A stretch of DNA of 34,411 nt from Solicoccozyma terricola (lineage: Eukaryota > Basidiomycota > Tremellomycetes > Filobasidiales > Piskurozymaceae). The translations under genes were made by a program, and so were the position numbers. Shown here one piece after another: positions 1 through 10,734 of this stretch. The stretch is from contig BCLD01000009.1 of the NCBI GenBank assembly GCA_001600875.1, positions 1,041,332 through 1,075,742 on the forward strand, written 5' to 3'. The notes under the pieces were generated by a model, which did not search any database, was not told where the DNA came from, and was given only the letters and a program-made list of their open reading frames with translations. Position 1 is the stretch's first letter; the number at the start of each line of letters is the position of its first letter.

Positions 1-517
1 CCCCCCCAAAACACTCACGCAGGTGCGATAATAGTACAGCAAATCTGCATCATGAAACCATTCCTGGAACTATCCCAAAATCCACCGGAAAATGGCGCCC
101 AAACGGTTGTAGTCGCAGACATGACTCTACCTCCCCACTGTGCGAGGTTTTTTTTTTTTTTTTTTTTTTTTTTCGTTTCGATTTAGTCGGGGGAAATTCA
201 GGAGGGGATTTTGGGATTAGAACGTACACCGATGGCTTCACATGCAGCACCGAGGAAAAAAGTGTAGAGACACCAGTAAAGTTTAAAGTAGAGTGCTTGA
301 CCGAAATGAAGGACTGTTGGGGGGGGGGGGGGAGAAGATCAAAGGAAGTGTGTTAGTACGTGTGTTCCACCCGAAATCAAGCAAAACGAACAAAACACCC
401 ACTAGCAGACACAGCAAATAAAACGAGGAAAGCGATAGCGACGGATTTGTTTACATTGTATCCGTATTGTGCGAATTCGACCTTGTTCGAGAAGAGGTTG
501 ACGGATCCGACGTCCAT
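1..517 (-). CDS. RTA1-family lipid-translocating exporter-like membrane protein, N-terminal part (3' end outside window)
   Basis: Three exons join in frame on the minus strand: 517-403, 313-228 and 137-19; the next donor is at 18 and the gene runs off the left edge. The product starts MDVGSVNLFS, followed by YGYNVNKSVAIAF (membrane segment 1), ILHFGQALYF, then LGAACEAIGWGGR and FMMQICCTIIAPA. That order (YGY, LHxGQ, E-IG-xGR, Q-x-IAPA) is the N-terminal signature of fungal RTA1/RSB1-like seven-helix proteins, linked to lipid export and drug or stress resistance at the plasma membrane. The donor of exon 2 is GGT/gtacgt; intron 1 ends in a C14 tract and intron 2 carries an A26 run on the coding strand. 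An upstream in-frame ATG at 658 exists, but the residues it adds are proline-rich and unlike the family, so 517 is preferred. Family identity is good; substrate unknown. Confidence 0.8.
148..173. repeat. 26-nt poly-T run (poly-A in the RTA1 gene intron)
   Basis: Uninterrupted T26 on the plus strand, lying inside intron 2 of the minus-strand RTA1-like gene, 11 nt upstream of its 3' splice site. Confidence 0.9.
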
Positions 518-1522
518 GTTACATCCTGTGAGGAGGGATGTTGTGACGCCTGGTGGTGGGAAGGGTGGTGGGGGGGTCAGTGAGTGGACGCGGGGGAGTA
601 AAGACGGAAGAGATGGTTTGGACATACATGTGATGTTGGGTATAGTATCGGACGACATCGTTGAAGAAAGAGTTGCTAGTCGGATGGTGTGTGGTTTGTT
701 TGTTAGGAATACGGGGGGTGAAATACAAACTATCCCTCGTTCCTTTATGCGATGCGAGTGGGTGAACTCAAAACACTGCCTCGTCCCTGCTATCCCCTGC
801 TATTCCTGTTAAGGGCGTCTGTACCCGTGGTGGATGACCTCCTGGGCGTCTAGATCTCTCGAGACACATTCCGTCCCATTTCGGAACACGGGCGATCGAG
901 ACATTTACGCCGCACATGGGCGCAGACACCCGGGCTGAGTACGCCGAGAGTGTGGGATTCCGGCGGGGAGGCCACGGGCCCGAGGGGCGACAAGGCGGTG
1001 CAGCAGCGGGGGCCGGGGGGGTTGGTACCATGGAACTAATGACGTGTAATCTATGTAATCTACGATAAACAATGACGTGTAATCTATGATGACGTGGCAC
1101 ATTCCCCCTCGCTGTTATCAATCCCCCCTTCCCCCGTCACCCGTTCCCACGATGGTTACCCGCCGCGGCTCGAGATCTGCATGCCCATATATATCCATAC
1201 CAACTGCCCTCGACAACATCACATCACCGTCGTCACTCAACATATCCCCATACATCCTTCGGTGAAAGGTGTAGCGTAGTCACACTACCCTCCCCACTCT
1301 CCATCTCCATCACCAACCCATCCGCACAAACGAACGGGACTTGACACCCCCCCGCAACTCTGAAACGCGTCCCTATCCGTCTTCTAAAAAGAGGGGTCCA
1401 AGGAGAACTTCGTCGTCGTCTCAACTCTTTGTCAACATCTTCAGAGGAAGGTTTTTTTCCTCCCTTTTCCAAAGCCCTTTTTCATCGTCACTACTTGAAT
1501 AGCTGGTTAAATTTCTGATAGG
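518..1522. promoter_or_regulatory. Divergent intergenic region between the RTA1-like gene and syntaxin
   Basis: About 1 kb separates two divergently transcribed genes. Open frames on both strands here are low-complexity or reverse shadows and show no family. The stretch presumably holds both promoters and 5' UTRs. The distinctive content is the TGACGT cluster listed separately and a pyrimidine-rich region from about 1095 to 1480, typical of fungal 5' leader DNA. Confidence 0.6.
1038..1095. promoter_or_regulatory. Cluster of three TGACGT (CRE/bZIP-type) motifs within a 33-bp direct repeat
   Basis: TGACGT occurs at 1040-1045, 1073-1078 and 1090-1095. The first two lie in near-identical direct copies (AATGACGTGTAATCTATG) spaced 33 bp apart. 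TGACGT is the core bound by ATF/CREB-type bZIP factors. The position in a divergent promoter is suggestive; binding is not shown by sequence. Confidence 0.45.
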
Positions 1523-3966
1523 ATGGCGCGTGATCGATTGGCTGCTAGGAAGGTGAGTTTGTATCAGAGGATGGAGGGGGATTGGACACAAAAGGGGGGA
1601 ACCCCCCGAGGGGTTCGTTGTCTGGGACGGTGTTTGGTGGGATATCGTCGTCGTCTTGACAATCAACGGGTGGCTGGATGTACGAAGATGGAGAGAGGGA
1701 TTGGGGGGATACTGGGGTCATCTTTTCAGAGAGCCAGATGTTATATCGCTTTTGTTGACGGAACGAACGCTGATCCTATTAATCGCAACTTTTTTTTATT
1801 TTTTATTTTTACTTCTGGTTTTCATCCTTTCCCCATATTCCACTTGTGTTTCGCCAATACCTCGCTGGCATGTTCGTCACCTTGTACAACACCGACTCTC
1901 CGCGACTAACAACATCCCCCCCCCCCCCCCCCCCCCCCCACCACCACCATCGTCCTCGATCTCGAAACGGGATGCATCTCACTTCACCGGGCCTGTCCTT
2001 TTGTTCGGGGGGTGTGCGTTCCTTTGACACGACAATCGATACACTCTCCGTGTTTCCACGTTATCCCCTGGATGGTATCCATGGCGATCCCTACGGATAA
2101 TCACGGTTTGGCTATTCATACTCGACGCAAATACACTTGCGGAACACTAATATAGAACGCGGCGAGTGGTGCAACTGGTCAAGAATCCTACGGGTGCGTT
2201 TCCCCCCCTCCCCACCCCACCCCATACTGCCTGCTCCTCTTCATACAACTGACCGTCGTATCAGTCGACTCGATTCAAATCCTACACCTTCCAACATTGC
2301 TTTCTCAAACAGTGACCCGAATTACCCAACTCAATCCGCTTACCCACCACAACAACAAGAACAACAACGAACGACAGGGACGGGTACGGGTAACCCTTAC
2401 GCTTTGCAAGAAAACGTATCGAATTCTCAGGGTCAATATACTCAACAACAGCAGTACACGCCGGTTCCTGGAATGGGAGCAGGTGGTCAGGGTGGATATG
2501 GTGGTGCGACGACGACGTATGGTGGTGGTGGTGGTGGTGGTGGTGATGGTGGTGGTGTTGGCGCATCAGCTGGAAATGGAGTGAATGGGGGAGGGGATTT
2601 CTGGAGTGAGGTGGGTGGTTGGAGGGTGATACGGATGCGGGGGATGACGAGGGGTGGGTGGGTTGCGCTGATGTTTGTTTGTTTGGTTGGTTTTTCTTTT
2701 CTTTATCTTTTTAGCTCTCGAGCTGTCAGTCGACTCTGAATGAGATGCAGGATAAGATTCAGCAGGTCAGACAGGCGCATATCGCTAGTCTTGTGAGTTG
2801 GCCGTTGACCGTTGACCGTTGACCGTGCATCGGGGGCCATTTTTGCGCGCATTCGCTTGTGCTATAACTAAAATACCGAATCAACACAGTCCCGACTTGA
2901 CACCACGCCCAACTCGGCTGCTGCGCGTGAGACGGATCAACTCATTGCATCCACACGCGACCTCACCGCGCACAACAAGGACAAGATCAAGCAATTGAAT
3001 AAGATGGCAAAGGATAAGGCGCAGAAACAGCAAGTTGCGGCGACCAAGAGTAGGTTTATGAGTCTGTTGAACGAGTATCAGGTCGTGGAAAAGGAGTTTA
3101 GGAAGAAAGTTAGGGAGAGGGGTGAGAGGCAGTTCAAGATTGGTGAGTGGCGGTGGTGGTGGTGGTGGTGGTGGTCCCGGGGTGGTGATCGTGGCCGGAC
3201 ACGAATTCATAACAACCTCGCACCCACCGCCCACAGTCAAACCGGATGCGACGCCAGAAGAAGTCCAACAAGTCCTAGAGACCGATAACCCGCAGATCTT
3301 CTCCCAGGCGGTGAGTTGGAGGATGTTTGTTTTGCACAACGCACGCCGTCTTTCCTTTGCTCAACCATACCCGTCTCGCCTCCCTCCAATCCGCCCACAG
3401 CTCCTCAGCTCCAACCGATACGGTGACGCGCGTGGTGCCTTCAAGGAGGTACAAGAGCGACACGAAGATATCAAGAAGATTGAAAAGACTTTGACAGAGT
3501 TGGCTCAGATGTTCAATGAGGTGAGGCGAATTCGCGCGTACATTTTGCCATTCCCAAAGACGAATGGCTAAGACGTGTTATTCCCCCCCATCAGATGAGT
3601 ATGCTCGTCGAGCAACAAGACGAGACCATCAATGTGATAGAAACGCAAGCTGGTAATGTCAATACCGACATGGAACAGGGGTGAGTCTGGGATGATATAG
3701 TCAGACGGGACTACTGTAGCTCATCCCCTCGCACTACCCGCACAGTCTCAAACACACCGAGAAGGCCGTCACTTCGGCGCGGAAAGCAAGGAGAAAGAAG
3801 TGGATCTGCTTCTGGATCTCAAGTGAGTGCGGGAGCGCCGGGGCGTGCCACCGAAAATTTTCCGCGTCGTTCGTTGATCACCCGCTGTCATCCCGCAGTC
3901 CTTATCCTTATCATCGTCGCGGCGATCATCGTCGGTGTTATCTGCGGTCAAGGCAAATGCCACTAG
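1523..3966 (+). CDS. SSO1: Plasma-membrane syntaxin (Qa-SNARE, Sso1/Psy1 type)
   Basis: Ten exons: 1523-1552, 2156-2193, 2265-2610, 2715-2792, 2890-3142, 3237-3310, 3401-3520, 3595-3680, 3746-3822, 3899-3966; 389 aa. The product drives fusion of secretory vesicles at the plasma membrane. It begins MARDRLAARK, has a Q/G-rich N-terminal region including a (GGT)n-encoded glycine run, then the three-helix Habc region (from LSSCQSTLNEMQDK). The SNARE motif runs over exons 7-9, with the zero-layer glutamine in MLVEQQDETINVIE. A basic KARRKKW stretch precedes a C-terminal anchor (ILILIIVAAIIVGVICG). These match fungal Sso proteins closely. Start and exons 1-2 rest on phase logic: the 38-nt exon 2 restores frame between ATG exon 1 and exon 3. 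Intron 1 is 603 nt, far longer than the others, and holds a C24 run. Confidence 0.88.
1916..1939 (+). repeat. C24 homopolymer in syntaxin intron 1
   Basis: Twenty-four consecutive C on the coding strand inside the long first intron, followed by ACCACCACCA. Confidence 0.9.
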
Positions 3967-4371
3967 TTGGCAATGCAATGCGTTTCTCTGTGGGGCAAAA
4001 AAGCTCCCCTTCCCCCCCGGTCCTATCGTTCTGTGTCTGCTTCCCTTAATTCACTTCACTTCTGGCGGCATCCGTCTTGTGCTACGCTACGTTACCTTGT
4101 GCTACTATTGAATACGTGGAAGGATGCGACCATGTCATCTCCGATATAGCCGTGCGCGGGCGGAAGAGGGGAAGCAGACCGAGTTTCTCACGGGTGGCCA
4201 CCGGCGAACTTGGAGATGTTCAACACCTACCCATATCCCACCTCGTTCGTATTCCGTAACAGCAGTCCTTGCATCTATACCATCCTCCATCCTCTACGTC
4301 GTCTACATCGCCGAGCACATTCACTCGCAGCCCTACACCGTCACCTCGTCTTCATCACCATCCACTCTCCA
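3967..4371. promoter_or_regulatory. Syntaxin 3' UTR and LSC2 promoter region
   Basis: Between two same-strand genes (405 bp). No coding exon or repeat was recognised; the 3' part (4250-4370) is pyrimidine-rich, as expected for a fungal 5' leader. Confidence 0.5.
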
Positions 4372-5318
4372 ATGTTCATCCGTGGTCTTCGAGCCGGAAA
4401 GGCGGCTGTCAAGGTGGGTACCCAGTCCGTGCATGCAAGGAGCGGAGCGGCGGAGGTGGGGTCGTAGGTGTGAGATGAAATAGAGACGTGGTACCGGGGT
4501 GGATATGTCGATGGATGTCGAGTGGACCGGGAGGCCGTAACTTCTCGCGGTCATGCCGTGGTGCTTCCCTCGGCTGGCTATCCTTATTCAAAACGAGCGG
4601 AGTGTGAAGAGATCCAATTCGAGATTCGCATACTGACGTGCCCATCACACACCCCACCATCCCTGCTATCCTGACGTTCTACCCCGACCACTCACGCAAC
4701 AACCAGCCCGCAAGGTCTGCAGTTCAACAGAAGCGAAATCTGTCTCTGCACGAATACCAATCCGTTGAGCTGTTAAACTCTGTGAGTACCGGGGGAGAAG
4801 GGGGGGGGGGGGGGGGGACGGGGTCGGTATAGCCACGTCGCTGAATGCTTTTGCCCTCCGAGTAGTACGGCATTCCAACACCAACATCCAAACCAGCTTT
4901 CTCCGCTGTGGAAGCCGAGCAAGTGGCCAAGACGTTTGGTGAGTGGATATCTAATCCCCCTTCATCCATCACCTTACCCCCCCCCCCCCCCCCCCCCTTC
5001 TCGTTCTACCAGGCACTTCGGAACTCGTCATCAAGGCTCAAGTCCTCGCAGGTGGTCGTGGAAAGGGACACTTTGATAATGGATTCCAGGGTGGTGTGCA
5101 GATGGTTGACTCGTGGGTGTTGTGGTTTGACTCGAACGGTGCTGCGGGTAGCCTGATGTCACTCTCATTCAACACAGACCGGCTCAAGCAAAGGAGTTTG
5201 CTGAGAAGATGATCGGTCACAAGCTCATCACAAAGCAGACTGGAGAGGGTGGTCGTGTTTGCAATGCCGTGAGTATGAGAGGAGCAGGAGGAGGAGGAGG
5301 TCATCCAGGCTCCTGTTG

Positions 5319-5363
<45 letters not shown>

Positions 5364-6651
5364 ACTGTTCACACATCAACGCCGCTGTATAATCCGAATT
5401 CTCCCCCCCCGCCCCAGATCATGCTTGCCGAGCGAATGCCCCCCCAAAAGGAATACTACGCAGCTATCCTCAACGACCGAGCGACAGGTGCCGCCGTCCT
5501 AGTCACCTCATCTCAAGGAGGTATGAACATCGAAGAGGTCGCTCATTCCGACCCATCGGCAATCATCACCACCCCACTCGACTTTGACAAGGGTTTGTCC
5601 AAGGAGGAAGGTGTGGCATTGGCTCAAAAGTTGGGATTCAAGGAGAGCGCGAGGGAGAATGCGGCAGACGTTTTCAACAAGCTGTACACGATCTTTAGGG
5701 AAAAGGATGCGACTCAAATCGAGATCAACCCGTTGGCTGAGATGGAGGACGGTTCGGTTTTGTGGTGAGTGAATGAGCGGTCGACGGGGTTTTGCATTGT
5801 GCTGATCGCGTCGGGGACTCAGCATGGACGCCAAATTCGGTTTCGATGACAACGCCGACTTCCGTCAACAGGATGTGTTCAAGCTCAGGGATACAACACA
5901 GGAGGACGCTCAGGAGGTCGAGGCTGCGAAATACGGTTTGAACTTTATCAAGCTCGATGGTAACATTGGATGTTTGGTGAATGGTGCTGGTTTGGCTATG
6001 GCGACTATGGACGTGTTGAAGTTGAACGGCGGTGACCCAGCGAATTTCTTGGACGTCGGAGGGTGGGTGGATCGGAGGACTTTTGCGGTCGTTTTCACCC
6101 GCTGATTGTCCCACTCTCGCAGTGGTGCCACCGCCGAGGCCGTCAAGAAGGCTTTCGAGATCCTCCTAGCCGAGAAGCAGGTGAAGAGTATCTTTGTAAA
6201 CATCTGTACGTGGTCCCGGGTGGGTGTCACGACCGAACGCTGATCAGGTCTTCATCTCCAGTCGGTGGTATCATGCGATGTGACGTGAGTTCCGTCGATT
6301 TCGCCGAGTCATACGTCGCACTAACACACACCATCCCCCAGGTCATCGCCGAGGGTATCATCAAGGCCACCAAGGAGCTTCAATTAACAATTCCTCTCAT
6401 CGTCAGGTTGCAGGGTACCAAGGAAGCCGAGGCGAAGAAGTGAGTGCTTGCCATGCCCCCGGGGGGAGATGACCTCGCTGACATCCCACCAAATCTACAG
6501 GATGATCAAGGAGAGTGGATTGAAGATCTTCCCATATGGTGAGGGTCTGCTCGAGTTGGAATGACGCTTTGCCACACACTGACACTCGGTGCCATCTTTC
6601 GCAGACGGACTTGATGAGGCGGCGGCAAAGGCTGTAGAGATGGCCAAGTAG
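4372..6651 (+). CDS. LSC2: Succinyl-CoA ligase (ADP-forming) beta subunit, mitochondrial
   Basis: Twelve exons: 4372-4413, 4707-4781, 4866-4938, 5013-5112, 5178-5268, 5418-5764, 5823-6062, 6123-6205, 6262-6284, 6342-6439, 6501-6538, 6605-6651; 418 aa. The enzyme makes ATP and succinate from succinyl-CoA in the TCA cycle, with an alpha subunit not in this window. An N-terminal Arg/Ala-rich presequence ([14 protein letters not shown]) predicts mitochondrial import. [12 protein letters not shown] and the ATP-grasp glycine loop [16 protein letters not shown] follow, then NPLAEMEDG (metal/nucleotide site), [30 protein letters not shown] and [17 protein letters not shown] of the CoA-ligase domain. 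Length and motif order are normal, and every exon junction keeps frame. Introns 2, 3 and 5 carry long homopolymers (G18, C21, C44). Confidence 0.93.
5320..5363 (+). repeat. C44 homopolymer in LSC2 intron 5
   Basis: The longest homopolymer in the window, 44 consecutive C on the coding strand, within the 149-nt intron 5269-5417. Its exact length may be affected by sequencing error. Confidence 0.85.
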
Positions 6652-6756
6652 AGTGACCTTGTGTATTCAACCAGATGATATCTTCCTGCCATCGCGGATA
6701 TGCCGGTCGTCGACGCCGAACGGATCTGCGCCCATAAACGCGTCAAACCGAAATCA

Positions 6757-6786
6757 TTCATATCATTGTCCTTCATATCATTGTCC
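6757..6786. repeat. Two tandem copies of a 15-bp unit
   Basis: The unit TTCATATCATTGTCC is repeated exactly twice head to tail about 100 bp after the LSC2 stop codon. Confidence 0.8.
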
Positions 6787-6947
6787 GTAAGGGGTTTACA
6801 GCACAGCAGGCCCGTCTAGTTCAAAGTAATGGGCGCCAACGTCGTGGCTCTGCGCTCCTCCAAGATTATAGCCAAGAGTACGGATGGGACGTGAGCCGAG
6901 GGTGGATTAGGGGCAAATGTTCGTGATGTAGGGAGGCAAGGAGGGGC

Positions 6948-6976
6948 GGGGGGGGGGGGGGGGGGGGGGGGGGGGG
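6948..6976. repeat. G29 homopolymer (C29 in the CPL1-like mRNA) just after its stop codon
   Basis: Twenty-nine G on the plus strand. On the coding (minus) strand it reads as C29 starting 3 nt after the TAA of the CPL1-like gene, so it would lie at the head of that 3' UTR. Confidence 0.85.
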
Positions 6977-6979
6977 TAA

Positions 6980-8328
6980 TTACTCGAAGTTGCAGGCGGT
7001 TCCATTCGTGGCGAAGCCAGGCCAGCAGGAGTAGACTGGGTGGGGCTTTTCTGTTAGGACGTTTGCTAACACACGGACAACGATCAAACTCACCCCTGCA
7101 CTTGCCGGCGTTGCAGCCGACAGTCTTGGAATTTGGAATGTCAGTGCAGTCGACACCTTCGCCGATGGATGCACAGCCGCCGCAGCTGGAGAGGGAGGAA
7201 TAACGTTGGCTTACAATCCCCATCCTACATGCCGCGACCCACTCACCTCTCAAGCTCGGCCTCAACGTCGAGACATTCGTAGGACCATTCGGGAGAGGCA
7301 GAGATGGACTTGGCGTGGACGGGGCTGTAGACGGGGTTTGGTGAGCCAATGGACTTTGCCACAGATCGACTCCCGTTTCTCACCAAGCTGTCAAGGATTT
7401 CGGACAGTACATGTCATTGATACTGACTTGGTCACGGCGCTGGAGCTCGCCTGTTTTGACCTCGGGAAAAATAAGGGATGACCTCTTGCGATTCCCCCGC
7501 TGGACAGTACCGCTAGGAGTAGTTCCAGGGTGGCAACATTGGTTGGAGTCGGACCAGTCATCACAATCGGGAACTGGGGATCGAGCTTTGTTGGGATGAC
7601 AGCTCTGGGAAGGAAGGTGCCAATACCAGTCTGATGGAGTCGGGTCAGTAATGGGAATATGACAGGACAGCACAGACTCACCAGTTGGACAGTAAGTGGG
7701 AGAAGGGGGATTGCCGACGTCTCGGGGAGTTGGAACTGTGGGAAGGCATTCATTGGTTCGATCGGAGAACCTGGACGACGGGAGGTTGTGAGCGGGCGCC
7801 GCTTGAGGTTTTCCCCACACTCACCAATGGTTCGGGGCACATGAACCGGCGTTTTCTCTGCACCTGTTTGTTCCTGTGAAAAAGAAGAATCCTTCGCCGC
7901 AATCACAGTCTAATACTTCCTCCTGGGTGGGAGCGTGGTAGTGTCAGCGTCGGATGGGGACGTCGACGGAAATAATCAGGCTCACGGAAGGTACACAGCT
8001 GTTGAGAAGGCGAGGAACGTCAACGGCATGCCCATCCGTCTTTTGCTACACCGACTCACCAATTAGCCGTCTTGTGCCAACCCCAAGAACCCAATGGGCA
8101 TCGCTTGTTCAGACTGCTCTCCCACTGGTCGCTTTCAGGCGCGACGCAATACACTCTGTCATTGTAGGCGATGAAAAAGTCTCCGGGATGGGTACATGCT
8201 GCCTTTTGCACCTTGGATGCGGTGTCTATGAGCGTGGCCGAGGTAACACCCCAGTTCTGGGCCGGGAGGTAGTTGGAGAGGGCGGTGGGGAGGGCGGCGA
8301 GGACGAGGAGGAGCGATGCAGAGAGCAT
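6980..8328 (-). CDS. Secreted cysteine-rich protein with C-terminal CPL1-like domain
   Basis: Eight exons on the minus strand: 8328-8060, 7998-7986, 7922-7825, 7770-7682, 7630-7384, 7324-7247, 7185-7094, 7050-6980; 318 aa. A signal peptide (MLSASLLLVLAALPTALS) opens the protein. The middle is Cys-rich (CDCGEGFFFF, CDDWSDSNQCC). The C-terminal part has the order YECLDVEAELESCGGC, GVDCTDIP, VGCNAGKC, YSCWPGF, CNF, which matches the CPL1-like domain of basidiomycete extracellular proteins. The name-giving Cryptococcus CPL1 is a secreted effector, but most family members have no known role, so none is assigned here. Exon 2 is only 13 nt and several introns split a codon after TG. Conserved cysteines at exon junctions support the splicing. 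Confidence 0.82.
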
Positions 8329-9480
8329 GATGAGGTGGATGGATACTGGAAAGGAGCTGGTGGTGGTGAAAAGAGCTTGTTGGTCTCGCGGAGACGTAGA
8401 CGACTTGAGCGAATGTAATGAAAGGGGGAAATGAAATGGGAATGATGAGCAAAGTGTTCATAAATGGGACGGCGTGTTATAAGGCTAGGTAAAGGGGATG
8501 CGAGAACAAGTCCTTCCGTTGCTGCGGAAAGATGCTAGGATCGTGTTCAAGGAGTCGGTGTTTGAGGAGACGGGTGGATCGACGCGGTCTCTGTATCAAA
8601 GGAAAACGAATTGGTCGATTCCGAGAAGCGAAAGGCATCACAGGGCATCCGAGACACGGAGAAAGGCAGGGAAATTACGTTGCAGATCAGAATAAGTTGT
8701 ATGTTTGGCAAGGCACATGAATAAACTCAAAAGCTACACGGCTATGGCAGATCCTCTTGTACGGGTCCACGATGGAAGGATAGGCCCGACCGTGAGCTCA
8801 ATTATGGCTTTTATGACTGTTGACTCCTATGCCCCGCAGCAATGAATTTGTTTTCATTTTCTCCTCGGCTAGCCGTTTTGGTAACCGATTCGCGCGCAGC
8901 CTATCTATTGTCTTCGTTCAAAGATCGTTTCGTCACGCCGTGGGTCGATACTAGGTGACAGTATCTACTTGTGCACTCTCCGCGCCCACATGGAGATAGG
9001 TCGACTTGTTTAACGTCACACCATTCGATATCCTCCCTTGCAACAATGCCGAGGAGACATGTGAGACATCCCAAACCGGCAACACCTCGCACTGCAGTCG
9101 ATAACGCGCAACCATTGTACCTCTCCGTCAGCTGGTTGTTGAAACTTGAATGCTGATTGCCTCCAAACATCCGAAACATGTTCTGCCATCGCTTTTCGAG
9201 CAACAATGCCGAGACATGTGAGACATCCCAAACCGGCAACACTTCGCACTGCAGTCGGTAACGCGCAACCATCGTACCTCTCGGTCAGCTTGTTGTCGAA
9301 ACTTGAATGCTGATTGCCTCCAAACATCCGAAACATGTTCTGCCATCGCTTTTCCCTGGCCTGTGTCTCGGAAGCGTGAGGGGTTTGAACTCGATAAATG
9401 TTTGCTTGCGGCGCGGCGCGGATCGTTTAGTCAACAAAAAGTTCCTCGGGTCGTGTTGCTATCAACAAAATCATCACAAC
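8329..9480. other. Non-coding stretch with a tandem repeat, between the CPL1-like gene and the RING pseudogene
   Basis: 1.15 kb. The left part is presumably the promoter of the CPL1-like gene. Open frames here are short and show no family. The notable content is the roughly 157-bp tandem duplication at 9041-9354, listed separately. Confidence 0.55.
9041..9354. repeat. Tandem direct repeat, two copies of about 157 bp
   Basis: Copy 1 is 9041-9197 and copy 2 is 9201-9354. Both begin CAACAATGCCGAG and end CATGTTCTGCCATCGCTTTTC. They differ by a handful of substitutions plus a 3-nt deletion. Both strands give similar short reading frames because the unit is duplicated, not because it is a gene. 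Confidence 0.85.
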
Positions 9481-10734
9481 ATGGTAAACCCTATCTGTGT
9501 CATCTGTTGGGACAGTCTCTTCGGGAGTATTCGAGATGATGACTTGATTACTGAAAGCACGGTTCTCTCTCTCCAATGTGATACGTCGTCGTCGCGTGGA
9601 ATCCGGGTAGATCATTCATTTGTTGATAATTTTTCCTCGCCCCCCCCCTGAAACAGGACACACGTACCACGAGGCACGTATTCGCATGAGCTTTCACACA
9701 CGCATCGTACACGCTAGGTGTATCCATGAATGTCCCACGTGCAGAGACGCCCCGGCGACGGATGCGACGTTCTCGCTAAAGTCACTACGAGACTCTTTTA
9801 TGCCCTTCGCGATTGGAAGGATCGTACGACCTTTCTAGATATGGACAAACCGACCAAAGACAAGCTGGTACTCATCAAGGAACTCGAGCGGATCGGAGGG
9901 TCTTGGAATTTGATCCAAGATTTTGAGAGAGAAAGGTCCGGCCATGAAGACTCCGCGGTGGTATTTACAAGGATCCATAGACTACTACGTGAAGATGCAG
10001 ATGGATGGAAGGAGTTGTTGATTGATGCGGTTGGCACCGACTTGGAAGTGAGTTAACGAGTGACCTTTTGCGATATCATCTCATTCGGGGCGCTACACGT
10101 ACAGAGTAAAATCTCGACCACCCTCACGTTAAGCTCGCAAATGTCCGCAGCGCTCAAACTCACTTACGAGAGCAAGCCAGAATTCGCGCTTCTTGAGGAC
10201 AAGTACAATCAAGCTTCAACTAGAGCATGCGAATCCGAAGAGTCGAGAGATGGAGAATGCACGTTGTTTTCTGGCGTTGCGGACTGAGCACTTGGCTCTC
10301 CAGCTTGCCCGCGAGCAGGAACCCATCGAGCTACAAAATGAAGTCATACGCCCTCAAACAAAAAACATGTGGCTCTACAATCTTCATTCGCGAAGATTTC
10401 AGGCATAAAGGCGGCTTGGGAGTCGAGTCGTATCGCGCGTCAAAGTGCCACCGATGTGCTCCAACGTAACCATACAGATCTTGAATACAAATTCGCTGCT
10501 CTCCAACGCACTTTCCGAGTTTTGAAACATCAATACAAGGCTGTCATACAAGAACGGAACGCGTTGGTTGCAATGGATCAGACTGTCGTACGCAATGCAA
10601 TCGTCGCAGATAGTCTACTCGCGAATCGCCCACCTGCTAAATGTGCCGGTTCTACGTCGGGATGCACCGTGGCCATTACACTATCCAGTCCGGATGGTGA
10701 GAAGACGGCCGATTCTGACGATCCGCCCCATTGA
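9481..10734 (+). pseudogene. Decayed RING-finger plus coiled-coil gene (TRAIP-like architecture)
   Basis: The frame from 9481 reads MVNPICVICWD (first RING cysteine pair) and later LQC. The next exon continues GHTYHE, then HECPTCR (last cysteine pair). To join them as LQCGHTYHE the donor would have to be G/ATACGT, an AT where a GT should be, with acceptor ACAG at about 9657. The Cys expected two residues after YHEA is Arg. Downstream coding continues in other frames: RLFYALRDWKD, then after a normal gtgagt intron a Leu-rich coiled coil that changes frame near 10210 and again near 10360 (LQLAREQE; then AALQRTFRVLKHQYKAVIQERNALV). RING plus long coiled coil is the layout of TRAIP-type E3 ligases. 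At least three frame changes, a lost donor and a lost zinc ligand point to a dead gene; assembly indels are the alternative. Confidence 0.65.

Larger units (their letters stand above)
6652..6979. other. Convergent 3' intergenic region between LSC2 and the CPL1-like gene
   Basis: 328 bp between two gene ends. It contains two adjacent copies of the 15-mer TTCATATCATTGTCC (6757-6771, 6772-6786) and a G29 run at 6948-6976. No gene seen. Confidence 0.6.

Noticed and set aside
360..812. 150-codon open frame on the plus strand
   Set aside because: It overlaps in antisense the first exon of the RTA1-like gene, which has clear family motifs; composition is low complexity.
2156..2285. tRNA-like A box (TGGTGCAACTGG) and B box (GATTCAAATCC)
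   Set aside because: The T-stem bases around TTCAAAT do not pair and no acceptor stem closes; the segments are syntaxin exon 2 and the start of exon 3.
8901..9346. Minus-strand open frames with repeated MFRMFGGNQHSSF
   Set aside because: The repetition comes from the DNA tandem duplication; no start context, introns or family support a gene.
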